From Norana najaformis (taxonomy: Eukaryota > Annelida > Clitellata > Crassiclitellata > Hormogastridae): a stretch of DNA of 64,000 bases. The position numbers were made by a program, and so were the translations under genes. This document shows positions 1 to 12,000 of the stretch, in pieces. The notes under the pieces were generated by a model. It was given only the letters and a program-made list of their open reading frames with translations, was not told the DNA's origin and made no database searches. The stretch is taken from NCBI GenBank assembly GCA_964023275.1, contig OZ029919.1, forward strand, positions 8,163,714-8,227,713, written 5' to 3'. Each line of letters starts with the position of its first letter. Position 1 is the stretch's first letter.

Positions 1-153
1 GAACAATCGCTGACCTGAAATTGTCTGGCAGTTGGGCTAGGTCACTCATGTGGCCCAGAGCTAGACACTTCTGCGTGCATGATTGCCGCTAAATGTCAGA
101 ACTGCAGATCATAGACTGACTAGCTTTTGTTACAACTGCATTGTATTTGGCTT

Positions 154-337
154 CAGCACTTCTAACAGCAATCACATCAGCACTTCTAACAGCAATCATA
201 TCAGCACTTCTAACAGCAATCACATCAGCACTTCTAACAGCAATCATATCAGCACTTCTAACAGCAATCATATCAGCACTTCTAACAGCAATCATATCAG
301 CATTTCTAACAGCAATCATATCAGCCCTTCTAACAAC
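154..337. repeat. 24-bp minisatellite, about 7.7 copies
   Basis: Tandem copies of a 24-bp unit beginning CAGCACTTCTAACAGCAATC, with small C/T variations near the unit end. Because 24 is a multiple of 3, open frames run through it on both strands (an eight-residue repeat such as STSNSNHI on the plus strand). Those frames are a by-product of the repeat and not evidence of a gene. Confidence 0.95.
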
Positions 338-420
338 CAAGTACAACGACACAATGTAACAATTCATTAAGTATATGGCAGCACTACAGCAACTATAGCC
401 TATTATAAATACACGCATAC

Positions 421-597
<177 letters not shown>

Positions 598-599
598 GA

Positions 600-800
600 C
601 CAATGTTGCCAACTAGCCCACTCCAGCTGCTCCAAAATCGTCCAACGTAGCCGGCCTTCTGACTTTTGAATCTGGACTTGGAATCGAACCTGAACGTACA
701 CCTGCATGTTTGACTAACTTGTGAATAAGCTTGCTTTTACGACTTAGCCTTTTGGGCGCTGAAGAAATTCGAAGATCGTGGTTACGATACGATATAGTAG
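600..800 (+). repeat. Dispersed retroposon 3' end, family A, degenerate copy
   Basis: This matches the family-A repeat seen many times in the window: a stretch like 'CTGTGAATAAGCTGGTCC', then a GCGCTG...AAATTTCG end, then ATTACG-like repeats. Here the copy is diverged (CTTGTGAATAAGCTTGC, GGGCGCTGAAGAAATTCG). The right boundary is approximate. Confidence 0.6.
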
Positions 801-1084
801 GCCTATATTACGTCGATTCAACGGAATTTGCCGATTTCATGCCTATCTTGAAGTGGCGCTATATACAAATTCTAAATTACAATTATAGTTTGGTCATCTT
901 TGAATTGCGTTGGTCTGTGACTATACCGGATTATGATTACTATTCTTATAAAAGCCGATGGGCGTCTCTCTTACCCGTCAGCTATGCAGAAATTGACATG
1001 ACTTTCGGTTTTGGTGCTCCATCCGTTGAAGCCTTGCGCATTATAGACACCGGCGCCATAGAAGTTACTATTCAATGTTAATAA

Positions 1085-3141
1085 ATAATATAGTAGTGGC
1101 CTCATACAAACGAATCTTTATCCTCAAACTGCACTCGTTGTTCTTATATGTCTTGTCAAGTCTCCCAAAAGCAGCATTTACCTTTCCTATGCATATCTTT
1201 TACCTACCTGTCACAGCTGCTATCTGCTGTTATTAAGCTACCGAGGTAGCAGAAATCATCCACGATCTCAATCTCCTTGTCATCAATCATGATCTTATCC
1301 ATTTAATTCCATTTTCCTATCTTCATGATTTTGCTCCTTTTGGGATTGATAGTGAGTCCCACCTTCACTGTCTCCTTCTGGGCTTTAGATGTTATTTCTT
1401 TCATGCCTTTCCAAGTGCTGTCCAGCAGGGTGATATCATCTGCGAAGTCAAGGTCTTTTAACCTATCGTCGTTTATCCACTTCAGTCCAATGTTACTGCC
1501 TTCCGTCATTCTCGATATCACCCAATCCACAACCAGGGCAAAAATCATCGGTGACAAAACACATCCCTGACGCACACCAGTTACAATCTGAAACCACTCA
1601 CCCACCTCTCCTCTGTTTCTCACAGCGCATCGACTGCCACCATAAAAGCTCTTGGTGACATCAATTACCTTAGTTGGAATTCCATAACTCTTCATTATCT
1701 TCCACAGTCACTCTTTGTGAACACTGTCAAAGGCCTTTTTGAAATCAATGAAGTTAATCAGTACAGGAACCTCCCACATAACCCTTCTCAATTATCTGTC
1801 TAAGTGTGAGGATTTGCTCATAGCAGGATCGTCCTGGTCTAAATCCCACCTGCTCCTGTCTCAGCTTTTTGTCTACAGCAGCCCTCATACAATTCAGCAT
1901 CACTGTGGTCATGACCTTTCGAGGAATTGACAGGAGAGTGCTGCCTCTCCAATTTCAGCATTTGCTCAAATCTCCTTTTTTAGGGATTGGAATGACGATG
2001 CCATCTCTCCATGCCATTGGTACTCCGCCTATTGTCCATATGTTGCTGCAAAACTTTGTTAGCTGTTGTATCACTGTCTCACCCCATATTTAATAATTTC
2101 ATCATTTATTCCATCATTTCCTGCATCCTTTCCATTCTTCAGGCTCTTGATTGCCATTAGTATCTCTTTTTCGTAAATACCTTCTATATCAACTTTCCAA
2201 CACTTCAAATTCCTCTTCCCAGTCCAAGCCCCTCAGCTGTGTTACTGGTTCCGGACAGTTTAGGAAACACTCAAAATGTTCTCCCCATCGTCTCATCTGT
2301 TCCTCATGCGTTCTTGTCATCTGTCCATCGATCTCTTTAATCAGGAGGTTCTGTTTTCTTGTGCATCCTGAAAGTTCCTTCACTATACGAAACAAAGTTT
2401 TGGAGTCTTCTCTTCTTCCTGCTTCTTCCGCTTCAGTTGTTCTCTCTAGGATGTATTTATGTTTTGTCATGTCTACATCTCCTCTTAACTTCTTTATCCT
2501 TTTCTCTGTATATTTTAGTCAAAAGTTATTTGGCCAAATCCACTAGTCCTTGTCTGCTCCATTTTCTGCTTAAGAAATTTCCTTTCATCTATTGCCCGCC
2601 ACGTTTCTGTCGAGATCCAAGATTTCATTTTGCATCCTCTTTTGAAACCTGGAATCTTTTCACCAGTTTTTATGACTGTGTTGCTTCATCTCTCCCACTC
2701 TACAATCTACATGTATATCAATGTTAGTCTCGTCCACATCCTCGCAGTTCTCCAAGATAGTAAACCTGTTCCTTAATTCCAACTCATATTGTTTTCATAT
2801 CGGCTCTTCCTTCAGGCTATCGGTTTTTACAAGCATTCTCCTCTTCCTTCCTGGTAGTTTCTTTAGTTTTATCTTATTTTTGCAACCAGAAGATGGTCGT
2901 CTGATGCTACGTCTGCACCTCTGTACACCCTGACATCTCTCAAAGATGACATCAACCTTCCAGATAATGCATATGTGGTCTGTTTGGTTGCATGTATCTC
3001 CATCAGGTGACGTGAACCCTCCTCCTTTATTCTGGCTTGGGACAGGCTCAGACTTCCTGTGAAGGTGGTCTCCTGTGAGGCAGAGTTTTGACTAACACAA
3101 TTAATACGATTATATAGACTGCACTTCTTGGAATCTACCAT
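1085..3141 (-). mobile_element. Non-LTR retrotransposon (LINE) relic: endonuclease end plus reverse transcriptase
   Basis: Read on the minus strand from 3141, translated blocks appear in LINE order. First is the end of an apurinic-type endonuclease (RGADVASDDHLL, 2869-2950). Then comes a linker region (2189-2470). Then reverse transcriptase follows, with GVRQGCVLSP and the catalytic-site variant LDFADDITLL (1303-1695). Last are post-RT segments such as DDFCYLGSL near 1240. Frames are broken between blocks; one in-frame TGA lies just upstream of the block ending at 1695. The 5' part of the endonuclease is missing and the 3' end stops near 1085. The clade is not assigned. It is an inactive copy. 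Confidence 0.9.
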
Positions 3142-3237
3142 AGGTTTTTAAACAAAATGCATCACTATGATGTCAGAACTAGTTATTTTTTAAAATAAAC
3201 CAATGACAAGTTTTCTTGTGTTCTTAAATACTTGTAA

Positions 3238-3291
3238 ACCGATGTGCGATTAGCTATTGGTTAATAAAGAATATACTTACTTACTTAATTC
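3238..3291 (+). repeat. Short dispersed repeat tail ending in (TTAC)n
   Basis: The stretch GATGTGCGATTAGCTATTGG followed by TTAATAAAGAATATACTTACTTAC recurs almost unchanged at 12599-12652. Two copies ending in a simple TTAC repeat suggest the 3' tail of a retroposon family. It contains AATAAA. Confidence 0.7.
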
Positions 3292-5775
3292 ATTCAACAA
3301 TTGCTTTTACAGGCGAAATTCACGACTAACTACCGGTGTTTTGATGTCTGGTTCAAGAAACTGATGAGAATAACTCAGTTTGCAAACCAGAAGATGGTGG
3401 GCAGATGCCATGGTACTGTTATAAAATGACTAAAGATCAAACACCAGTACATCTCATAAGTAGACACATCACTTCACAATTTTCACAGCTACATGAAAAT
3501 CAGTCTAAATTCATTCTGAAAAATTGGCACTAATTTCAAATTTTTACACTGCTCAGAAAATAAGTGAACAAGCAAAAGTTAACAAAATTTACACTTATAA
3601 AATGCAACCGGATGAATGGAGTTTACAGGAGCAAAATCCGCTGGGACTAAAGGTGCAGATTGCACCTGCAAAACAGCTGTTGATATGGTACTATATGATA
3701 CTCAAAAAACCACAATCTAATCACTTGCATTGTAGGGAAGTGTAATCTCAGTCTAATGAATTGTAATGTAGGAACACATAATGTAATACAAACGAAGTCT
3801 TTACAGAAAGTGCTATGGTCTACTGAAGCAGATACCACATGAGACTGCTTAATATTTACGACTGGCAAAACAAAAACTGGAAATGGTGCTATTTTATAAG
3901 ATATTCAATGCTAGAAGGTCGGCATTAAACTTCCTGCCTAAGGGCGGCATGCAAGCTGGGAACAAGCCCGACCGTGTACACAGTAAAAATGAATGCAGAG
4001 TGCCTGGTAAAATAATAATTACATTTTGTGATCTATACAAGAGGCCGTACAGCTGATAAATATTTAAAACAATTTGGCCTAACAGTTCTAAAGATATCGA
4101 TTATCAAAAACTGGACACCTCAAAGTTTTGCAAAAGTTTTTAAAAGGGTTGGGGTCGCAGAATCCGTGATATCTCAGAAAGTATTTTAAATATGCAGAAA
4201 ATTTTGGACTTTTTCATGTAACACAACTTGCCTGAGGGCAGAGAACCAGAAGAAGTAAAAGACATCTTGCAAGACATGGTAAAATTTCAGTCAATTTTGA
4301 GATGGTTGAGTGCGAGGTACTGGATGAGTTGATCCAGAATAACCCTCCATTCACTTTGCTTGGGCCTAGTAACAGTGCAGATGCAGGTGACAAAGGTGAT
4401 TTTGTAGTCAGACAAAGCTACAAAATCAAACAAATCGTGATATGGTCAGAAGTTAAACTTACATCATCTGAGTGATTAAAGCAAGATTAGAAATTAGTTG
4501 AGTATAACTTTAGAGATAACAAATCATTTATTATACATCCAGTTCAACCATAGCCCTAAAGAACTTGGCTGAAGCAGAGACAAAACTGCAACAACTTAAC
4601 AACTGGAAAGGTTTTCATTACGAGTTGCTTAGCTAATAATAAAGCAACGACATCAGAACACTGAATTCAGTGGCAAATGTTTTTGCAACAAAATAGGTCC
4701 ATGTCTGTAGAACACACTTTAGGACACGAATTGTTCCAACATGTGACATGGCCAATTGAAAACACTTACCAGTAACTACAACAGTATGAAAACAACGTAA
4801 CACTTTGAACAACACAAGTGTTCTCATAATTAAAAGATTAACTAGAGTCTTAATGAAAGCGGTTAACCGGTACATGTAACTCAGTAATGGTCTTAAACAG
4901 TACTCACAAAATATGCCATTGCTATACCTATTTCAAAGTATCAGCCTTGCTATCAGTCCAATTCATACAGATGTTTCCCTTCAAGTTATATATAAGGATG
5001 AATCCAGGCATTTATAAGCACCATTTAAGAGCCTCACAAAGGTGCAGAACACTAACCTTCTTAATAGTCACAACATAAACTGAAGCTGCCATCTTTCTGT
5101 AAAAACTCTGATGGATAACTTAACAAACCAGAACCCAACAAAAATAACAAAAAAATATGACATAACAACTCAGTAATATCTGTTGAAAACAAAATCTAAT
5201 GAGACACGACATAAACCCTTAACTGCTGATCACAAAAACAGATCACCAAAAAAGTAAAAGATATTGCTATGAACGCTTAGTATTTCTCCAGCCGGTAAAC
5301 TCAGATCAAATGATAAACGTTTATCTTCAAATAAAGTATGAAAAGCATCATTCATCAAACAGAAGCCATAGCTACAGTCAGTTGAAAATCTTCAGCACAA
5401 CACAAGATTTCTACAATCAGTTAAAAGTTGAACAGAAAAAAATTTATAAGTTCTTAAAGCCAAAAAATGCTCCAGACACGATCTGGAAGACAATCAAAGG
5501 AAGACTATAATAAATAAAGCAGAATGGAATGCAATCAGAAGCATGCAAAAATTTTGATTGCATTGTTCCACATTTTCCTCTTCCTTTATCTCTCATTCAT
5601 TGTATAATCATGCATAACTCAACAGTAAGGCAACAGTAGCATATCTCACCCCCGTAGCTCAAGTATATTTGGCAGAATTAAAACCATACCAGCTATTTCA
5701 ACAACACAGCTTGAACTTTGGAGGCAATGGCAAGAGCTCACTCAAACAAATATGCTCAAGTCCATCATCAAACCC
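3292..5775. other. Intergenic stretch, no supported gene
   Basis: AT-rich sequence without a convincing gene. A 57-codon frame starting at 4302 (MVECEVLDELIQNNPPF...) ends in TGA near 4475. A 66-codon frame lies at 5310-5510. Neither resembles a family I recognise, and neither has clear splice partners. They could be chance frames or decayed transposon sequence. Confidence 0.5.
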
Positions 5776-5778
5776 AGA

Positions 5779-5866
5779 TTAAGACGGTTCCTAATTAAGA
5801 TGATTCCTAATTAAGACGGTCCTAATTAAGATGATTCCTAATTAAGACGGTTCCTAATTAAGATAG
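5779..5866. repeat. Tandem repeat, 17-18 bp unit (TAATTAAGA core)
   Basis: About five alternating units of CCTAATTAAGACGGTT and CCTAATTAAGATGATT, lying about 230 bp beyond the ABCD4 stop codon. The TAATTA core resembles homeodomain sites, but no function is implied. Confidence 0.9.
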
Positions 5867-6099
5867 ACAAAAACTAAACCCGCACTCAGATAAATGTTTA
5901 CACAGTAAAGAATATTGAAGACAAGAGACAGTAACTTCTTCCTCTAAAACTGAAACATTTAAATAAATTCAAATTTTAAATAAACTGATACAACAGATTT
6001 ACAGAATTCCCTTGTAAATACCCCAACAAATTTCTCTCAAAACCAGTCATGTTCACTTCCATCTGAACAAGACACTGTCTCAAATGACCACAACTCTCT

Positions 6100-9000
6100 C
6101 TAGACATTTCTGATTTCCTCCATTTTCCACTCTCCATTTCCTTCAATCCTTAGCTCCACCTGGTGGTACTGACGCAGACTAGAACGATGTCCGACACTGA
6201 GTAGCGTGATTTCCATTTTGGCACAGATGGAGTACAGGGTCTGCTCCATTTCCAGACTCACCTGGCTAGTTGCTTCGTCTAAGACTACACAAAGTAAAAG
6301 CACAGTCAAATTCAATCCAGTCCAGCAAAATCAAATGTAACCTAATCTAACCATGAGCACCATCTAGTCTAATTTAATTAAACTTAACTAACTGTAGTCT
6401 AGTTAACTTCACCAAAATAATTCAGGGTTTTCATTTTAAAGATCGGTACTGGGGAAGATGTTCTTTTCTTTCTATTCACCCTTGTGTCTGCAAAGGATCC
6501 TGAAGTGGTTCCAGTGCCAAAAGCTTGCCACTTAATTTCCAGCTAATGCTGGTACCAGATTGTACTGCATGGTGTGTGCTAACAAGCCCTCGGTTATTAC
6601 TTGGACTCACTAGGAAGGCCACGAACCCATAATTGTTTGATCAACCTGCAACCTCCCACTTTACCTACCACGAAAAGGCTGTAATATGGTAAATAACTTT
6701 CACTGCAGGATGAAAGAAAGAGTGGAGACTGCCTAGAGATCATCCGAGGCATAACTCCTGGATCCTGAGCTTGGGGAAGACCCAAGATGACATGGATCAT
6801 AGCATCACATCGTGGATTGAATTATCATTCGACCACTTATTACAGGAGACAAGAGATGACGCAGAAGGAACAGAATTGTCCATGGCGCAGCCAATCCTCA
6901 GCTCGAGGATGGCTGAAGACGAAACAAGCGGGGAGTCAAGTGGATCAACCCTGGACAAGCACAGAATTTCACGTTGTTTTTAAAAGCTATTGCCAGTGCT
7001 TCTGAGAAGCACTAAACGCCCTATACATCTACAAATATCCAGACACATACATACATACATGTATAAATGCCAGTACATACATACATACATACATAGAAAC
7101 ATACTGGTGCATACATACATACATACAAACATACTGGTACATACACATACATAAGGCTTTGCTATAAAGCAACAAAAATGTGAATGTACATGACAGCAAA
7201 TGAATAACCCAACTACACTGACCTAACACAAAAAACGTTTCTCTTGGTTTAAAAAACTTACCAGCAAATATCGGCTGATGGTAAAATAAACGAACAAAAC
7301 TCAGTCTCTGCATCTCACCAGGAGACAACATGTCATACCTGAAAACAACACATCAGTTATAGGAGGACAGATGGACGAACTATCCTATTCATGGATTGCC
7401 GTCTTCATATTCATGTTTGCTCTTAAGCTACAAATATCCTTCGACCGTTGAGACCATGCTTCTGTAATGTTCCTACACCGGAGTGGGAACAAGTAGGTTA
7501 CTTTTACCCTTTTCATCTTTATCAGGTCAAACCAGTAATATCAATTTTTACCCGACAATTGCATTCGTACCAGGTAACTATCCCAACAACATTTTTGTCA
7601 AGAAGATGAAATCATAACCACAAACAATGCAAGAAAATGGTAACAACCTTTGACCTAAGGTACTGTAAAGCAAAGTCAGGTGCGATAAAGTGTGTTATGT
7701 TGGGTGATTCCACTCTCTTTTATAAAGAAATTCTGGATAAAAATAATCTCCAAAAATATTTAACATCAAACAAAAATTCAGCAACTGTTATTAAACTTAA
7801 TCAGAATCAGTCAGATACCAATACTCGTGCAGAAAGCATCCAGTGTATCTGACCAAAACTCTGAGCAATGGCTGGTTACTGATAGATCAGGTGGCATTTT
7901 ACATTTCAGTGGCAAAGACGATATACTGTGAATTTAAAAAAAACAACCAACTGATTTAGACGTACTTAGAAAAAACTGGTAATGGTAACCAAAGTAGCGT
8001 AAAAGCCTTTGGATGTATCGATTAACAACTTTCCTCAGTGGCATGACCACAGCAATGCGATAGGTCAGTCTTTCCCTCTAAAGGTGAACCTTACATAAAG
8101 AAGGAGAAACTGACTCACCAGTTCCATTGCAAAGGGCAATCAAGGCCTCCTGTTCGTGCCAGTAAATCACCAAGACCAACTTCTTTCATGAGGTGCATGA
8201 TCTGCTCATCTTCAATACCTAGAGATATCATAAAAAGTATGAATTATCAAAAAAACATCAGACAGCTGCATAATGATCTCGAGAAAGTTGATTGCAGGCA
8301 CAAGCATCTGTAACCAAGATATATTAATAACCAATATATTCAACCAGTACTTTGAGAGGTACTTAAAAGGAGCTATATAAGTACATGTATTCAGACACAT
8401 CTATTCATGCATGCATACATACTAAGTGCTTTTGCAAGGTGCTTTAAAGGCAGCGTATAAATATTCAGATATATGCATACATTACTGTTCACTGGTTTTG
8501 AGATTTGTCCATATCCGACTTATGGCATCAGAAAAAGAAACATATGTACCACTTCTCCATGTACAAAGACTATTCATTTATTACTTCCTCAGAGTTGTAA
8601 ATCTGGTTTCATCAAATTTTAGAATAAACATTTATCAGGCAAAATAAAAAATTCATGCTTCAAGAGTCAAAAACTACTCAGTTTACTCACTGAAAAGTAC
8701 CAACAACACAACTGTCAGCGTGTAACCATGATACCTAAATAAACACAATGAATGGATAATGTAAGAGAATTCAGAGCTTACTTACCTTGAATGTGAGGAT
8801 TGTGATATGGAAATATAATCTAAGAAAAAAGAAAAAAATTGTCAGAAAACAACAGAGTAAATATTTGCAAATCAGACAACTTTCAAACATAAAAAAATCG
8901 TGCAACACAGTATGTAGAATCGATTTTCACATGCAACAAAGGATTACACGAATGTGGTATAGGCGTATAGACGAGAAAAGAATAAGTTTAACCTGATGTC

Positions 9001-12000
9001 TTAGGCTGCCATCTGTGAGGTAAGGCTTCTGTGGCAAGTACATCACACCTTGGAAACCATGTAAAACGTTACGCATAACAGCACCTGGAAAACAAGAAAC
9101 AGGAACATTTCTGATCACAAGACAGGCAGAGACTGTAGAGATTGTCTAGACCTAAAATCAGAAATAGCAGTATTACAATTCAAAAGATTCAAGTAAACTT
9201 AAAGTTCATGGCAGATACGTTACCATAGTTACGAGAAATTTTGAACGGCCATCTGAGAATGCAACAGAAATAACATAAGTTAAGAAGATTACTGAAGAAG
9301 ATGAGATCAACAAAGATCACAATATAGATATAAAAAGTTGAATTATGCCTCTTAGACATACAATGGAAAGAGATGAGGAATATGTAAGCAAATACTTTAC
9401 CTACCTTGTAATTTAATTGTTCTGTAATCATAAATCTGTATAGCACCTCTTCAGAGAAAATTCTCAGAGGTGCTCCTGAACTGACAAGACAAAGCCATGA
9501 TAACCTTAAGAGTAATGTAAAACAAATGACAAATATACACTCACAGAGAAAAACAGCAAAGCTGTCTGCTTGGCAAAGCAAATTCACTATTGGCTAGTGT
9601 CAGAACAAACTGTCCAGTTACTACAAATTGCCATATTACTGTCTGGCTGTAGGCGACACTGACTGTTGTTTGATAATACCAGACACTTGGGTTATCCATC
9701 TACTGTCTGCCATTTCCATTTTAACAACAGCAAACCCCCAGACTTCTAAACCCCTGTTACACTGAATAACCAAATTGATAAGCTAAGCAAACGATATTAA
9801 AACCAGAAGTGTGGTGCTTTCTGCTGTGTTGCTACCTTTGGTTTGAGGCCAAAGACCATCAAGGACACGCAGCAGGGAACTTTTCCCACATCCACTGTCA
9901 CCTGTGATGAGCAAGTTCACTCCCTTTGTCAGCTGCAGGCTAAGATCTGAAAACAAATCAGAATCCTATCTGATGTACCAGTAATAACGCAAGAAGAGCA
10001 AGTACATGGCATCTGCATATTTAAATCTAATCCCAAATCTAGCTTTTTCATTTAAACCACTTTAATCATTTTATTATTACTCAGTTACAATAAAATCACT
10101 AATGTGGTGCCAGAATGCTGTTGGTACAACAGACGAAAATCTACTTGTATTCCAATCTCGCTTCGTCTTGCCAATAACATGGTGCCAAAAAGTAATACAT
10201 AATGCAGCAACACGTCGAAATCTATTCTAATAAGCTCCCCCAAAACTGTGACAGTTATCTGACCCATCATACAAACTCATCTATGCTCCACTGTTCGCAA
10301 TTTCTGCATTGGCATTTCATTCAAAACTGAAAACATTTCTCTTTCACAGATCCTATCCTGATTCCCCTTCTTTCTCTTATCCCTCTTTCTGCTCCAATCC
10401 CAAACATCACCCACCATAGCTGCCACGCTGTCTCTGCCTGACTCCTGGATCTTGACCTGGAACTGAACATTTTTGCCTATCGATGTTGTTTTGACTGAGA
10501 GCCTGTGAATAAGCTGGTCCTCGTGATGTGGCTTTCGTTGGGTGCTGTAGAAATCTCGGGATTAGGATTAAGATAACTGATCATTCCAATCTGAAGTAAC
10601 ACAACCTGACCCAAACAAATCTAAAGTCTTCTATGCTGTCAGTTTCTTATGCATGAAAAACTGCACCGAATTTCATGCGGCAAGCACACTGAAACAGCTT
10701 AGGGAGAAAGATACTCTTATGCACAGATACCATAAGTGACCTTTCCATGGCCTAGTCTTAGTCAGTGAGAACATCGTTTATGAGTGTTTGTAACGTTCTA
10801 CTTACTATTAATGAGAAGTTGACTAGCTGCAGCAGTAGGAGTAGAATAAGAAACATTATCAACCGCATAAGCTATTGCTGGGAAACTGGGGCTGAAAAGA
10901 CCACAAAGTTAAAAATCTCAAAATGATTAAACTTTTACATAAAACTGGCAGACCATTCATTATCTGACCTGATCTAAGTTAATCTAGTAAATTCTAATAA
11001 TCTGTAATGTAGTAAATTCTAATAATCTGTAATGCACAAAGCATAAAGCACATCAATCCTGACATCAATTCTACAAGGTTTTATCCTAGACTAATTTCTG
11101 TCACTCTTATGCACAACTTGCAATCAATAGTTACAACTAAGAAAACGCAACAGAAAATTACGTGCAACCAAAGTAAATTTACTTGACACCATATCAAGAA
11201 AATCCAAGTAAGGAACGGTAAGGTAATCATTTATTCATAACATACCTACATCAACTTTGTAATATGATTACAAATCTGGTTTCAAGATAACTACCATATG
11301 TATTCGCATGTAAGTCAAGAAACTTTTGACAATTTTGAAAGTCCAACTTGGGGGTCGCCTTATACAAGGATCAAGTCAAAATCGCTGGACACAACTTCCA
11401 CATGAGATCGCATGACACATCCAATGGAGGATATTGACACAGACACCAGAAAGTTATTTCGGCAAAGGCTTTAAATACACGGCTTTGGTATGCTTTAGAC
11501 ACCAACTTCAGAAGGCAGAGAGGGACACTTAAACATTATTATAATATACCGATAATTACAGTCCTTTTGCTCCACCTGGGCACACTCGTCCACAACCCTG
11601 TGCAAGGATGTATCAGAGTACACCTCCCTGTAAAACACTTGAAATAACATACCCATAATTAGGGTCCCTTTGCTCCACCTGGCAGTAAGAAAGTACCCCA
11701 CCCGCAGTGCTAGACCAGCAAGACCAATAAGTCTTAGTACTTAGCTGCCAAAACAGTGAGGGAGAGTAACACCACATGGAAATAAATGTTGACGGACGGA
11801 CGGAGAGTCCAACATAGGTCATCAACTTATGCACAGGTTATAGACTTTTTCTCCAAGGTTGAAACATAAGAGGTCGACTCATAACTGGGGTCAACTTGTA
11901 AGTGAGGATATATGGTAAAAAATTCAAACCTCAGACTGACAGAATTCAGAAGTCCAGAGCTCAGGCAAGATTCAGACTTCAATTCAGTCATTGACTCCTC

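Noticed and set aside
9189..9587. 132-codon minus-strand hydrophobic frame
   Set aside because: Runs through an intron and the retroposon stem-loop, with no match to ABCD4 at that point.
11495..11834. Two overlapping minus-strand frames with similar [14 protein letters not shown] / [11 protein letters not shown] text, considered as a missing ABCD4 exon
   Set aside because: They lie inside the inverted-repeat element and arise from its internal duplication. ABCD4 exons 10 and 11 already join in phase without them.
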